This document shows positions 1-7,405 of a DNA stretch of 17,944 nucleotides, piece by piece. Position numbers and translations under genes: made by a program. This DNA comes from Desulfobacteraceae bacterium (GTDB taxonomy: Bacteria; Desulfobacterota; Desulfobacteria; Desulfobacterales; SURF-15). The stretch covers positions 1-17,944 of the forward strand of contig QZKK01000148.1 in NCBI GenBank assembly GCA_003599475.1, given 5' to 3'. Each line of letters starts with the position of its first letter. Position 1 is the stretch's first letter. Below the pieces are notes generated by a model. It was not told where the DNA came from. It searched no databases and was given only the letters and a program-made list of their open reading frames with translations.

Positions 1-52
1 TTGAACCGATATAGCGAGCGCCATTCGGCCCGAGCTCATGGCCGAGGGCATT

Positions 53-98
53 CCCCGGCAGCGCTTGTCGGAGCGAAGCGGAGATCCCGCTGCCGGGG
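53..98. repeat. 11-bp inverted repeat (intercistronic hairpin) before the ABC ATPase gene
   Basis: The 11 bases at 53-63 (CCCCGGCAGCG) are perfectly complementary to 88-98, with 24 bases between them. The hairpin lies between whatever gene precedes the window and the ATPase start at 128. It has no T-run after it, so it is more likely an RNA-processing or stabilising stem, as often seen between permease and ATPase genes of import operons, than a full terminator. The preceding gene cannot be identified: plus-strand stops occur at 2-4 and 12-14 in two frames, and either could end an upstream permease gene. Confidence 0.5.
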
Positions 99-127
99 CT
101 GCAGGGAATCTTCAATTGGGAGGAGAA

Positions 128-871
128 ATGATCCGATTGATCGACGTACACAAGCGTTTCGGAGAGCATGAGGTGCTCCGCGGCATCGACCTTGCGGTGG
201 ACCGGGGGAAAATTCTCGTGATCATCGGACCGAGCGGATCGGGGAAGAGCACGCTGCTGCGCTCGATCAACCATCTTGAGACCGTGGACAAAGGAGAAAT
301 CTGGGTCGATGGGGTGCGGGTCAACCTTCCGCTGAAAGGCAGGAGATTCGAGAAGCACATCAACCGGGTCCGGCAGCAGTTGGGAATGGTGTTCCAGCAT
401 TTCAACCTTTTTCCGCACATGACGGCGCTTGAAAACATCATCATGGCCCCGATTCTGTTGAAGGAGATGCCCAGGAAGACCGCTACGGAGCTTGCCGAAT
501 CCCTGCTCAAGAAAGTGGATCTTCTGGATAAGACCCATTATTATCCCGCGCAGCTTTCCGGCGGACAGAAGCAGCGGGTGGCGATTGCCCGGGCCCTGGC
601 CATGGAGCCCAAGGTGATGCTCTTCGACGAGGTGACCTCGGCCCTGGACCCGGAGTTGATCGGAGAGGTGAACAGGGTGATGAAGCGCCTGGCCGAAGAA
701 CACATGACCATGGTGATCGTCACCCATGAGATGCGGTTTGCCGCCGAGGTGGGCGATCATGTGATTTTCATGGCTGATGGGGTGATCGTCGAAGAGGGAA
801 TTCCCGCTCAGATTTTTTCGAGCCCCACGCATCACCGGACGAAACGGTTTCTGGCAGAGGTTTTTAAATGA
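128..871 (+). CDS. Polar amino-acid ABC importer, ATP-binding subunit (GlnQ/HisP type)
   Basis: Cytoplasmic ATPase that powers an amino-acid importer; its permease and binding-protein partners should lie just upstream of the window. The 247-residue product has Walker [10 protein letters not shown] at about 34-42, the Q-loop glutamine at 90, signature LSGGQ at 143-147, Walker B plus catalytic glutamate MLFDE at 164-168, and a downstream VTHE H-loop histidine. Length matches the family. The ATG at 128 was chosen because GGAGGA lies 5 bases upstream and the family's N-terminus starts there; the frame is open back to position 5 but that extension has no family character. The Walker B region reads DEVTSALD rather than the common DEPTSALD. 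Its TGA overlaps the next ATG (ATGA), so it is translationally coupled to the CoA-transferase genes, which suggests the imported compound feeds that pathway. The exact substrate cannot be read from sequence. Confidence 0.93.
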   Translation: MIRLIDVHKRFGEHEVLRGIDLAVDRGKILVIIGPSGSGKSTLLRSINHLETVDKGEIWVDGVRVNLPLKGRRFEKHINRVRQQLGMVFQHFNLFPHMTALENIIMAPILLKEMPRKTATELAESLLKKVDLLDKTHYYPAQLSGGQKQRVAIARALAMEPKVMLFDEVTSALDPELIGEVNRVMKRLAEEHMTMVIVTHEMRFAAEVGDHVIFMADGVIVEEGIPAQIFSSPTHHRTKRFLAEVFK

Positions 872-1563
872 CGGATAAAATTTGCCCCCTGGAAGATCTG
901 AAGAAAACTTTCCGCAGCGGCCAGACCCTCATGGTGGGCGGCTTCGGGGTGCCGGGAACTCCTTTTACCCTGGTCGACGCCCTGCTCGATGCGGGAGTCT
1001 CAAACCTCACCCTGATCAAAAACGAAGCCAACGAGGACGGACTCGGGGTTTCGAAGCTCATCGAAGCCGGCCGGGTGCGAAAGATCGTCACCTCCCACCT
1101 GGGGCTCAATGGCACCGTGGTGGGGATGATGAACCGGGGCGAGATCGAAGTGGAATTTTACCCGCAGGGGATTCTTGCGGAAAAAATCCGATGCGGCGGC
1201 GCAGGGCTCTTCGGGTTCTTGACCGATATCGGAATGGATACCATTCTCAAGGACAACAAGCGGCTCGTCGAACTGGAAGGACGGTCCCTGATCCTCGAGC
1301 CCGCACTGCGCGCCGATATCGCTTTGATCCATGCTGCCGCGGGCGATAAAAGGGGTAACCTCGTCTACGAAAAGAGTGCTAGAAACTTCAACCCCCTCAT
1401 GGCGACGGCGGCCGATACGGTGATTGCCGAAGCGGAGCGCATCGTTGCCTGCGGGGAGCTGTCGCCCGATGCGATTCATACCCCCGGCCCCTTCGTGGAC
1501 CATCTGGTTGTCATCCCGGAACTGAGCCGGGAATACGGAGTGCTCAAACACCATGCTTTATAA
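868..1563 (+). CDS. Family I CoA-transferase, subunit A (3-oxoacid/acetate type)
   Basis: Alpha subunit of a two-subunit family I CoA-transferase (AtoD, ScoA and PcaI relatives), which moves CoA between acyl-CoA and a free acid such as acetoacetate. The 231-residue product has the CoA-binding glycine-rich stretch [10 protein letters not shown] near residues 23-32. It also has the family blocks [20 protein letters not shown] and, near the C-terminal third, [19 protein letters not shown], with [10 protein letters not shown] following. Length is normal. The start overlaps the ABC ATPase stop by 4 bases and the end overlaps subunit B by 11 bases, so all three are co-translated. Which acid it uses (acetoacetate, butyrate, 3-oxoadipate or another) is not decided by the sequence; the thiolase neighbour favours a 3-oxoacid. 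Confidence 0.93.
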   Translation: MTDKICPLEDLKKTFRSGQTLMVGGFGVPGTPFTLVDALLDAGVSNLTLIKNEANEDGLGVSKLIEAGRVRKIVTSHLGLNGTVVGMMNRGEIEVEFYPQGILAEKIRCGGAGLFGFLTDIGMDTILKDNKRLVELEGRSLILEPALRADIALIHAAAGDKRGNLVYEKSARNFNPLMATAADTVIAEAERIVACGELSPDAIHTPGPFVDHLVVIPELSREYGVLKHHAL

Positions 1564-2221
1564 AGAGAGAATCGCATCCCGGGCGGCTCTGGAAGTTCGA
1601 CCCGGCCAGGTCATCAATCTGGGCATCGGAATCCCCACGATGATATTGAGCTATCTGCCCGAGGAGATGCCCGTTTGGGTTCATTCGGAAAACGGCATCC
1701 TGGGGATGGGACCCCGGTGCGCGCGGGGGGCCGAAGACCGCAACCTGATCGACGCAGGCGGAGCCTATGTGACCCTGAGGTCCGGAGCGGCGTTTGTGGA
1801 CAGCGCGCTCTCTTTTGCACTGGTCCGGGGCGGGCGTTTGGACATCGCATTTCTCGGGGCGCTGGAAATATCGGAGAGGGGGGATCTGGCCAACTGGATC
1901 GTTCCCGGCAAGTTCTCGCCCGGTATCGGGGGAGGGATGGAGCTTGCACAAAAGGCGAGGCGCGTCATCGTGACCACCACGCACACGACCCGTGACGGAA
2001 AGCCAAAGATCCTGAAGCGCTGCTCCCTTCCGTTGACGGCCGCATCCTGCGTCGACATGATCATTACCGAGCTGGCCGTCCTGGAGGTCCGGGAGGAAGG
2101 GCTGTTCCTTGCGCAGTTGATGCCGGAAGCGACCGTGGAAGAGGTGGCGGCCAAGACCGGGGCCGAGCTTGCGATCCCCGATTTCGTGCCGGTTTGGTGC
2201 CCATCTCCTGCAGTTTCGTGA
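1553..2221 (+). CDS. Family I CoA-transferase, subunit B
   Basis: Beta subunit carrying the active-site glutamate of a family I CoA-transferase (AtoA, ScoB, PcaJ relatives). The 222-residue product contains NLGIGIPTM near 22-30 and the catalytic SENGILGMGP block at 45-54, where Glu46 would form the glutamyl-CoA thioester. GGGMELAQKARRVIVTTTHT near the middle is also a family block. The ATG at 1553 lies inside the last codons of subunit A (11-base overlap), the usual arrangement for this pair. A 50-base gap holding an AT-rich palindrome separates it from the thiolase. Together the two subunits and the thiolase can activate a 3-oxoacid with CoA from acetyl-CoA or another donor and cleave it thiolytically, or run in reverse. 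Confidence 0.93.
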   Translation: MLYKERIASRAALEVRPGQVINLGIGIPTMILSYLPEEMPVWVHSENGILGMGPRCARGAEDRNLIDAGGAYVTLRSGAAFVDSALSFALVRGGRLDIAFLGALEISERGDLANWIVPGKFSPGIGGGMELAQKARRVIVTTTHTTRDGKPKILKRCSLPLTAASCVDMIITELAVLEVREEGLFLAQLMPEATVEEVAAKTGAELAIPDFVPVWCPSPAVS

Positions 2222-2227
2222 CGAAAG

Positions 2228-2253
2228 AAATTCGAAACCGGGATTTCGAATTT
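2228..2253. repeat. 10-bp inverted repeat in degenerate heptamer DNA between CoA-transferase and thiolase genes
   Basis: AAATTCGAAA at 2228-2237 and TTTCGAATTT at 2244-2253 are perfect complements around a 6-base centre, followed by TTTTG-rich DNA. The same stretch can be cut into heptamers from 2229 to 2263 (AATTCGA, AACCGGG, ATTTCGA, ATTTTGA, TTTTGGA), so the palindrome may be a by-product of a short repeat. It could act as a weak attenuator or a regulator site, but the thiolase has its own strong ribosome binding site (GGAGG at 2261-2265) just after it and is probably still part of the operon. Confidence 0.5.
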
Positions 2254-2271
2254 TGATTTTGGAGGCTTTGC

Positions 2272-3438
2272 ATGCAGAAACCAGTGGCGATTATCGGGTG
2301 TGCGCGGACGGCAGTCGGCCGGTTCGGCGGAGGATTGGCATCCGTGCAACCGGAGGTGATGGCGGCAGAAGTCATTTCGGCACTGCTCGAAAAAACGAAC
2401 CTGAATCCTGCCCGAGTCGGCGAGGTCATCCTCGGAAACGTCTTAAACAACGGGGGAAATATCGCCCGGGTGGCCGCGCTCCAGGCCGGGATGCCCATGG
2501 AAGTCCCGGGCGTGAGTATCGACCGGCAGTGTGCGGGAGGAATCGAATCGGTTCATTTCGGGGCCATGATGATTCGAACCGGGCAGATCGATACGGCCGT
2601 TTCCGGCGGAATCGAGCAGATGACGCTGGCTCCCTATCTTATGGCAAAGCCTGCCGTTTCCTATGATCGGAGGCCGCCGAGTTTTTTGCGCATCCGTCTT
2701 TCCCCGGAAGAGGTGGGCGATCCTCCCATGGGGATCACTGCGGAAAATCTCGCCGACCGGTACGGCATCTCCCGTCAAGCCCAGGATCAATATGCCCTTC
2801 TTTCGCACCAGCGGGCGGTCAAAGCGATGCGATCCGGCACTCTTGCCGACGACATCGTTCCGATGGAAATCAGGGACCCCAAAGGAAACGTTTCCAGATT
2901 CGATACCGACGAAGGCCCGCGCCCCGATACCAGCATGGAGAAGCTTGCGAAATTGAAGCCCGCCTTCAAAGCCGGAGGGACGGTGACAGCCGGAAACTCC
3001 AGCAGCATCAATGATGGGGCGGCAGCCGTTTTGCTCATGGATTCCGAGCGGGCTCGAGGGGAAAACAGGCCTGTTCTCGGCTATGTGAGAGACTATTGTG
3101 TGGTCGGGGTCGATCCCAACACGATGGGAATCGGTCCCGTGGGGGCCATCCGGAAGCTGCTTCAGGTGACCGGACTGTCCATTCGGGAAATCGAGATATT
3201 CGAGATCAACGAAGCCTTCGCGGCGCAAACCCTGGCGGTGCTCGGGGAACTCGAACTTTCAACCGACAAGGTGAACCCCTATGGCGGAGCCATCGCCTTC
3301 GGTCATCCCCTGGGCATGTCGGGCACCCGCCTGGTCATGTTTCTTTTAAAAGCCCTCAAAGAGCGGGGCGGCGGAAGAGGTGTGGCATCCCTGTGCGTCG
3401 GGGGCGGCCAGGGCGTCGCGATGCTCTTAGAAGTATAG
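2272..3438 (+). CDS. Thiolase (acetyl-CoA C-acyltransferase)
   Basis: Cytoplasmic thiolase that cleaves a 3-oxoacyl-CoA with CoA to acetyl-CoA plus a shorter acyl-CoA, or condenses two acetyl-CoA in reverse. The 388-residue product has the full catalytic set: nucleophile Cys87 in DRQCAGGIES, NEAFAAQ, His345 in FGHPLGMSG, and Cys375 in CVGGGQG. Length is typical. The context round Cys87 (CAGGIE) departs from the usual C-S/G-S-G-L, so its chain-length preference may be unusual; AtoB, PhaA, FadA and PcaF cannot be separated by eye. ATG at 2272 follows GGAGG by 6 bases. It sits after CoA-transferase A/B and before the TetR gene, and its TAG stop lies inside the left arm of a 22-bp palindrome. Confidence 0.93.
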   Translation: MQKPVAIIGCARTAVGRFGGGLASVQPEVMAAEVISALLEKTNLNPARVGEVILGNVLNNGGNIARVAALQAGMPMEVPGVSIDRQCAGGIESVHFGAMMIRTGQIDTAVSGGIEQMTLAPYLMAKPAVSYDRRPPSFLRIRLSPEEVGDPPMGITAENLADRYGISRQAQDQYALLSHQRAVKAMRSGTLADDIVPMEIRDPKGNVSRFDTDEGPRPDTSMEKLAKLKPAFKAGGTVTAGNSSSINDGAAAVLLMDSERARGENRPVLGYVRDYCVVGVDPNTMGIGPVGAIRKLLQVTGLSIREIEIFEINEAFAAQTLAVLGELELSTDKVNPYGGAIAFGHPLGMSGTRLVMFLLKALKERGGGRGVASLCVGGGQGVAMLLEV

Positions 3439-3455
3439 GTCCTATAAGACCTATA
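3434..3455. promoter_or_regulatory. 22-bp palindrome, candidate TetR-family operator
   Basis: TATAGGTC at 3434-3441 and GACCTATA at 3448-3455 are perfect 8-base complements around CTATAA. The site lies between the thiolase and tetR, overlapping the thiolase stop codon (3436-3438) and ending 26 bases before the regulator start. Size and symmetry fit TetR-family operators, which are usually 15-22 bp palindromes next to the regulator gene. There is no T-run, so it is not a good terminator. The role as an autoregulatory site is inferred. Confidence 0.55.
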
Positions 3456-3481
3456 TTGCCCCGAATCGAGTGAGGTAGAGT

Positions 3482-4099
3482 GTGAAAAAAAAGAGATATT
3501 TCAACGACGCATCGCGGAAGCAGCAGATTCTCGATATCGCGATCGAGGAGATCGTCCGCAAGGGGTACGGCAATACTTCCGTCGATGCCATCGCCGCCAG
3601 GGCAGGAATCAGCAAGGGTGTCATCTACTATCATTTCAACGGCAAACGAGAGCTCATCGAACGCATCTATTCGGCGCTGCTCGAAGAGCTCTTCAGATAC
3701 CGGAAGACCCGGGTGGAAAAAGAGGTCAGCCCGCGTGCAAAACTGCGCACGTATATCCAGACCTATTTCGAGTTCATGCGCAAGCATAAGAATACGTTTA
3801 TGGCCATGATGGAAGCGGGTATCGACCTAGCCTCCGACCACCAGGGAAACCCCTGGGCAAAGGGGATCAATGACCGTGTTTTCAAGTTTATCGCCGAAAT
3901 TCTTGCCGAGGGGCAGAAAAGCGGTGAATTCCGTCCATTCCTCCCGATGTCTCTTGCTCCGGTCATTCAAGGGGCGCTCGATGGAATCGCCATTCACTGG
4001 TTCTCAGACCCCGAAGGCTTGAACCTGGATGAGTGCCGGAAAGAGCTTCAGGGAATGATCGAAATCTACACGCGTCAGAATCCCGGGGGAACAGATTAG
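3482..4099 (+). CDS. TetR/AcrR-family transcriptional regulator
   Basis: Dimeric DNA-binding repressor, probably sensing an acyl-CoA or the imported substrate and controlling the operon before it. The 205-residue product has a basic start (MKKKR) and the TetR N-terminal domain at about 11-58, with helix-turn-helix NTSVDAIAARAGISKGVIYY and the typical following HFNGKRELI. The C-terminal half (60-205) is a helical ligand-binding domain with no clear family assignment. It begins with GTG; GAGG at 3472-3475 is the likely ribosome binding site. Being last in a same-strand cluster with acyl-CoA genes is typical of TetR regulators of short-chain acid or fatty-acid metabolism. The palindrome directly upstream is its probable operator. 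Confidence 0.9.
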   Translation: MKKKRYFNDASRKQQILDIAIEEIVRKGYGNTSVDAIAARAGISKGVIYYHFNGKRELIERIYSALLEELFRYRKTRVEKEVSPRAKLRTYIQTYFEFMRKHKNTFMAMMEAGIDLASDHQGNPWAKGINDRVFKFIAEILAEGQKSGEFRPFLPMSLAPVIQGALDGIAIHWFSDPEGLNLDECRKELQGMIEIYTRQNPGGTD

Positions 4100-4245
4100 A
4101 CATTGCTCCTTCTGCGGCAGACAGTCCCAGGATTCTTTTCATTGCTTGGGCCTTGAGTATTTCGGCGTCTTCTCAATCGGGAATAACGAAACGGAGCCGC
4201 TGCGTCCATCCACCGACAAGCTTCACAACCTGTAGATCTCTCTGC

Positions 4246-4272
4246 TTGTCACCCGATACCGAATGGTATAAG
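4246..4272 (+). promoter_or_regulatory. Possible sigma70-type promoter of the EamA/cupin pair
   Basis: TTGTCA at 4246-4251 and TATAAG at 4267-4272 are separated by 15 bases, slightly short of optimal, and would start transcription near 4279, about 40 bases before the EamA ATG. A small palindrome ATACC-GAAT-GGTAT (4256-4269) overlaps the spacer and -10 box and could be a regulator site. The rest of the 219-base gap after tetR shows no gene. Confidence 0.4.
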
Positions 4273-4318
4273 TTCTGTGGCTCAACTGATGCGCATCGAT
4301 TTTCAGGAGCACCGTTTG

Positions 4319-5263
4319 ATGACCGGATCCCAGCCGTTAAGCCAGGAGTTTAGCCTCGGAGCAGGCCTCTATACGGTGTTGCTGTGCATGATCTTCGGCT
4401 CAAACGCAGTGGCAGCCAAAATGGCCTTTTCCGGAGTGGGCGTGTTCACCTCGGCCGCCCTGCGCTTTGCGATCGCGGCTGCGGGTTTGTTTATCTGGAT
4501 TCGCGCCACCGGGCAGACAATCGGCGAGAGTAAAGGCGATCCCTTCAAGCTTTTTGTTTTTGCCGCTCTTTTCACCCTCCAGCTTGCCCTGTTTTATTTT
4601 GGGTTGAGCAAGTCCAACGCATCCCGTGGAACCCTGATCACCAACCTGCTTCCGTTTTTCATTCTTTTTCTGGCCCATTTTTTCATTCCGGGGGATCGCA
4701 TCACCGGGCGCAAGCTGGGGGGCATCCTGCTCGGATTCGGAGGTGTTGTCTGCCTCTTCTGGGGTCCGGGAGCAAATGGCAATGGATTCCTGGCGGGCGA
4801 TCTGATCATCCTGGCAGGGACGCTGGTCTGGGCCTGTTCGACGGTTTACCTCAAACGCATCATCGCGGATTTTCACCCCGTGCATCTGGTGATGTACCAG
4901 ATGGTATTTGCCATACCGTTTCTTTCTCTTGCCGCCCTGCTGTGGGATCGACCCATGGTTTCCAACTTGGATGCTTCGGTGATCGGAGCGCTGCTGTTTC
5001 AGGGTCTGATCGCCTCATCTTTCGGATTTGTGGCTTGGAGCGGTCTGCTGCAGAAATACGGGGCTTTTTCCCTGCATTCTTTTGTATTCATCATGCCAAT
5101 CGCCGGTGTTTTTTTCGGCGGATTGATCCTGGGCGAGCCCATCACCCTGAAAATTCTGCTGGCCCTGGCGTTTATCGTCAGCGGAATCCTGGCAGTTCAA
5201 TGGAGGTCCAGCCCGCGGGAGCCGGTAAAAAAAAGGAGCCAATATGTTTCAAAAGCACAGTGA
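4319..5263 (+). CDS. DMT superfamily transporter, EamA family
   Basis: Inner-membrane permease of the drug/metabolite transporter superfamily, a family of ten-helix proteins built from two EamA repeats that usually export amino acids or other metabolites. The 314-residue product shows alternating hydrophobic helices throughout. The first repeat begins at LYTVLLCMIFGSNAVAAKMA and the second is seen in LAGDLIILAGTLVWACSTVY. GEPITLKILLALAFIVSGIL near the end is the characteristic last-helix pattern. ATG at 4319 is preferred over GTG 4277 and ATG 4289 because AGGAG at 4305-4309 is 9 bases upstream. The C-terminus is basic and cytoplasmic. It overlaps the cupin gene by 20 bases. The substrate is unknown. 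Confidence 0.88.
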   Translation: MTGSQPLSQEFSLGAGLYTVLLCMIFGSNAVAAKMAFSGVGVFTSAALRFAIAAAGLFIWIRATGQTIGESKGDPFKLFVFAALFTLQLALFYFGLSKSNASRGTLITNLLPFFILFLAHFFIPGDRITGRKLGGILLGFGGVVCLFWGPGANGNGFLAGDLIILAGTLVWACSTVYLKRIIADFHPVHLVMYQMVFAIPFLSLAALLWDRPMVSNLDASVIGALLFQGLIASSFGFVAWSGLLQKYGAFSLHSFVFIMPIAGVFFGGLILGEPITLKILLALAFIVSGILAVQWRSSPREPVKKRSQYVSKAQ

Positions 5264-5570
5264 AGGCGGATATCGCTGCCCAGTTCCGGGAACTCGGTAC
5301 AAGACGATGGTATTCGGGGAAAAAACCTTGATGGCCGAGTTCCTGATCGAAAAAGGCAGCCGGATCCCTCCACATTCTCACCTCCATGAACAGACCGGTT
5401 ATCTCGTAAAGGGCCGGATCCGGCTGTCAATCGGCACCGAACAGAACGAGCTGAAACCAGGCGATAGCTGGTCTGTTCCTGGAGATATTGAACACGGCGC
5501 GGAAGCCCTTGAAGACTCGGTCGCGATAGAGGTGTTTTCCCCTGTTAGAGAGGATTATCTGCCCAAATAG
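5244..5570 (+). CDS. Small single-domain cupin protein
   Basis: A 108-residue cytoplasmic cupin_2-type beta barrel. The metal-binding motif 1 is visible as PHSHLHEQTGYLVKG (H-x-H-x-x-E/Q at about residues 46-52) and motif 2 as PGDSWSVPGDIEHG. Together they supply the usual three histidines plus one glutamate for a metal ion. ATG at 5244 follows AGGAG by about 6 bases and lies inside the 3' end of the EamA gene, so the two are translated together. Stand-alone cupins of this size may be dioxygenases, isomerases, or sensors of small ligands; the pairing suggests it acts on or senses what the permease moves. Catalytic activity cannot be assigned. Confidence 0.85.
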   Translation: MFQKHSEGGYRCPVPGTRYKTMVFGEKTLMAEFLIEKGSRIPPHSHLHEQTGYLVKGRIRLSIGTEQNELKPGDSWSVPGDIEHGAEALEDSVAIEVFSPVREDYLPK

Positions 5571-5734
5571 GCTACCGCATCCCGATTAACAGATCTTAGA
5601 TGGATCGGTGCTTCGATCATCATCCTGCGGGGCGCGTGAAAACAAGGGGCCTGGAATCCCGGATTTTCCCGCAGGCCTTACTTGCTCCCTTTCATTCTCC
5701 TGCCAGGGCATTCGTCAGACAGCCCCTGACCGTA
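5571..5734. other. Intergenic region after the cupin gene, with a weak hairpin
   Basis: No gene is seen. GGCCTG at 5648-5653 can pair with CAGGCC at 5672-5677 (18-base loop), extended by G-U pairs. Only a mixed pyrimidine-rich stretch follows, so it is at best a weak terminator for the EamA-cupin transcript. Confidence 0.3.
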
Positions 5735-5762
5735 TTGACAATCGGTGATCTCAATATATTAT
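5735..5762 (+). promoter_or_regulatory. Sigma70-type promoter of the PAC2-decarboxylase cluster
   Basis: A perfect -35 box TTGACA (5735-5740) and a good -10 box TATTAT (5757-5762) are separated by 16 bases in an AT-rich island. Transcription would start near 5769, giving a leader of about 145 bases before the PAC2 start at 5915. This is the clearest promoter in the window. Confidence 0.65.
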
Positions 5763-5768
5763 AAAAGA

Positions 5769-5914
5769 TAGTGCTGTCACCCGATTCCATATGTCTGAAG
5801 CCGAAATCGACGGGCCCTGTTTAACAAGGGTGCAGTCGCCCGCAAGGGGTAAGCAGGGCGCGCGCATTCGCCGCAAACTCCTTCTCTCTACCTATCGCTT
5901 GAAGGAAGATGAAA
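5769..5914 (+). other. Long 5' leader with possible RNA structure
   Basis: The leader can form a stem at 5815-5830 (CCCT/AGGG plus GT/AC with one bulged A) and a second at 5837-5860 (CGCCC/GGGCG around a purine-rich 14-base loop). No known riboswitch core was recognised by eye, and no short leader peptide stands out. It may only be an untranslated region with ordinary folding. Confidence 0.3.
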
Positions 5915-6790
5915 ATGGCGTTTTCCACCGAACCGGCATCTTTTATATTCGACCAATATCCCGAGCTGAAAGAACCCATCCTGGTTGCAGGATTCGACGG
6001 CTGGGGAAATGCCCTGAACGTCTCGGAAGGGACCGTGAATTATGTGATCGGAAAACTGAAAGCCGAACAGTTCGCAAGGATCGATCCGGATCTATTCTAC
6101 CGATACGATGAGCTCCGGCCCGTCGTGAGCATCGAAAACGGGGATCTGAAAAATTTCACTCCGCCCGGAGGCTCCTTCCATTTCGTGCGTTTCGGATCGA
6201 ATGCCAGGGATCTGGTGCTTTTAAAAGCAGATGAACCGAACCTGCGCTGGTTTCAGTTTACAGACGATCTGTTCCGGCTTTGCGAAAGATTCGGAATCGA
6301 TACCATCATCACTCTCGGAAGCATGTACGACAATGTGCTTCACACCGACCGGATCATATCCGCAGTTGCCACAAGCGACAATTGGCTGCAGAAACTGCGG
6401 GAGAAGAAGCTTTCGTCGGTAAACTACCAGGGGCCGAGCGCCATTCATTCGATGATCAACTCGGAAGCGCGCAAAAGGAGCCTGAACGGAATCAGCCTCT
6501 GGTGCCACTGTCCCTATTATTTGCAGGGGACCACGCATTTCGGTTTATTGTCCGAGCTCATCCACCTGCTCTGTGTATTCGGAAATTTTGAATTGAGCAC
6601 TCTCGAATTGGAAGCGAGCTGGAGCCAGCTTCTCGAAAATATCCAGAAATTGATCGACGGCAGCCCCGAGCTCCAGTCGGCGATTCTGGAACTCCGAAAG
6701 GCAAAGGTCCAGGGTTCTTTCGCAGGCATGAAGGGCGCGGCCAAAAGCGATAAGGTGATCAACCTGCAGGATTTTCTGAATCTCCGCTGA
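5915..6790 (+). CDS. PAC2-family protein (proteasome assembly chaperone 2-like fold)
   Basis: Cytoplasmic protein of the PAC2 family, found in archaea and many bacteria with no proven biochemical role in bacteria. The 291-residue product shows the family pattern: VAGFDGWGNALNVSEGTVNY near the start, then YDELRPVVSIENG. Next come VLLKADEPNLRW, the IDTIITLGSMYDNVLHTDR block and an LWCHCPYYLQ region, and a charged helical C-terminus. Length fits the family. ATG at 5915 is favoured over ATG 5909, because the purine-rich AAGGAAG ends only 1 base before 5909 but lies 6 to 8 bases from 5915. It is first in a cluster with the two decarboxylase half-genes, 108 bases apart and without an obvious terminator between, so a link to thiamine-diphosphate or sulfonate/phosphonate metabolism is possible but unproven. 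Confidence 0.85.
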   Translation: MAFSTEPASFIFDQYPELKEPILVAGFDGWGNALNVSEGTVNYVIGKLKAEQFARIDPDLFYRYDELRPVVSIENGDLKNFTPPGGSFHFVRFGSNARDLVLLKADEPNLRWFQFTDDLFRLCERFGIDTIITLGSMYDNVLHTDRIISAVATSDNWLQKLREKKLSSVNYQGPSAIHSMINSEARKRSLNGISLWCHCPYYLQGTTHFGLLSELIHLLCVFGNFELSTLELEASWSQLLENIQKLIDGSPELQSAILELRKAKVQGSFAGMKGAAKSDKVINLQDFLNLR

Positions 6791-6898
6791 GCATTCGGAC
6801 TCTGCTGAAAACCGTTCCTCCGGAAAAGATTCAATAGACTCCTTGATTTCATTCAGCCAAAACATGGGGTGGGCATTCGGCTCATCAGGCGGGTGCAG

Positions 6899-7405
6899 AT
6901 GACGATCGAATCCGAGCTTCACGCAAGAAAAATTGTCGAGGAATTGATGAAGATCGGGGTGACCCATACCGTATGGCTCCCCTGCAGCGATACGGCGGCC
7001 ATTCACCGGATCATCGAGGCCGAAACCGAGATCCGAAGCATACCGGCATGCAGGGAGGGAGAAACCATGGCCATCGCCGCAGGGCTCTGGGCGGGAGGGA
7101 TGGTGCCGGTTGTCTTCGTGCAGGACACCGGATTTTTCGAATCAGGCGATTCCCTGCGGGGCATCGGACTGGATGCAGCCGTACCCATGTTGATCCTCAT
7201 CGGCTACCGCGGATACACAAGACACGGGCGCACCGTCGATTCTGCGGCCCGGTTGATCGAACCGACGCTTCATACCTGGCAGATCAACTACTATCTTGTG
7301 GAATGCGATCAGGATGTCGAACGGATATCCATTGCATTCGACGAGGCGAAGCAGACATCAAAACCCGTTGCCGTACTCATTGGAAAGGAGAGCCGCGAGT
7401 CATGA
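6899..7405 (+). CDS. Thiamine-diphosphate decarboxylase, alpha half (sulfopyruvate/phosphonopyruvate decarboxylase type)
   Basis: N-terminal (pyrimidine-binding) half of a split thiamine-diphosphate enzyme resembling ComD or the first domain of phosphonopyruvate decarboxylase. The 168-residue product has the helix after the start (HARKIVEELMKIGVTHTV), LPCSD, and REGETMAIAAGLWAGG at about 52-67, where a glutamate (Glu53 or Glu55) would contact the cofactor's pyrimidine. FVQDTGFFESGDSLRG and PMLILIGYRG follow. ATG at 6899 has AGGCGG six bases upstream and matches the family's N-terminus; a GTG at 6869 would add ten unlikely residues. It overlaps the beta half by ATGA. The substrate (sulfopyruvate, phosphonopyruvate or a related 2-oxoacid) is not fixed by sequence, and no other coenzyme M or phosphonate genes are present here. 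Confidence 0.88.
   Translation: MTIESELHARKIVEELMKIGVTHTVWLPCSDTAAIHRIIEAETEIRSIPACREGETMAIAAGLWAGGMVPVVFVQDTGFFESGDSLRGIGLDAAVPMLILIGYRGYTRHGRTVDSAARLIEPTLHTWQINYYLVECDQDVERISIAFDEAKQTSKPVAVLIGKESRES

Noticed and set aside
2443..3228. 261-residue minus-strand open frame opposite the thiolase
   Set aside because: Lies antisense within a complete thiolase gene, has no family motifs, and is a common by-product of GC-rich codon use.
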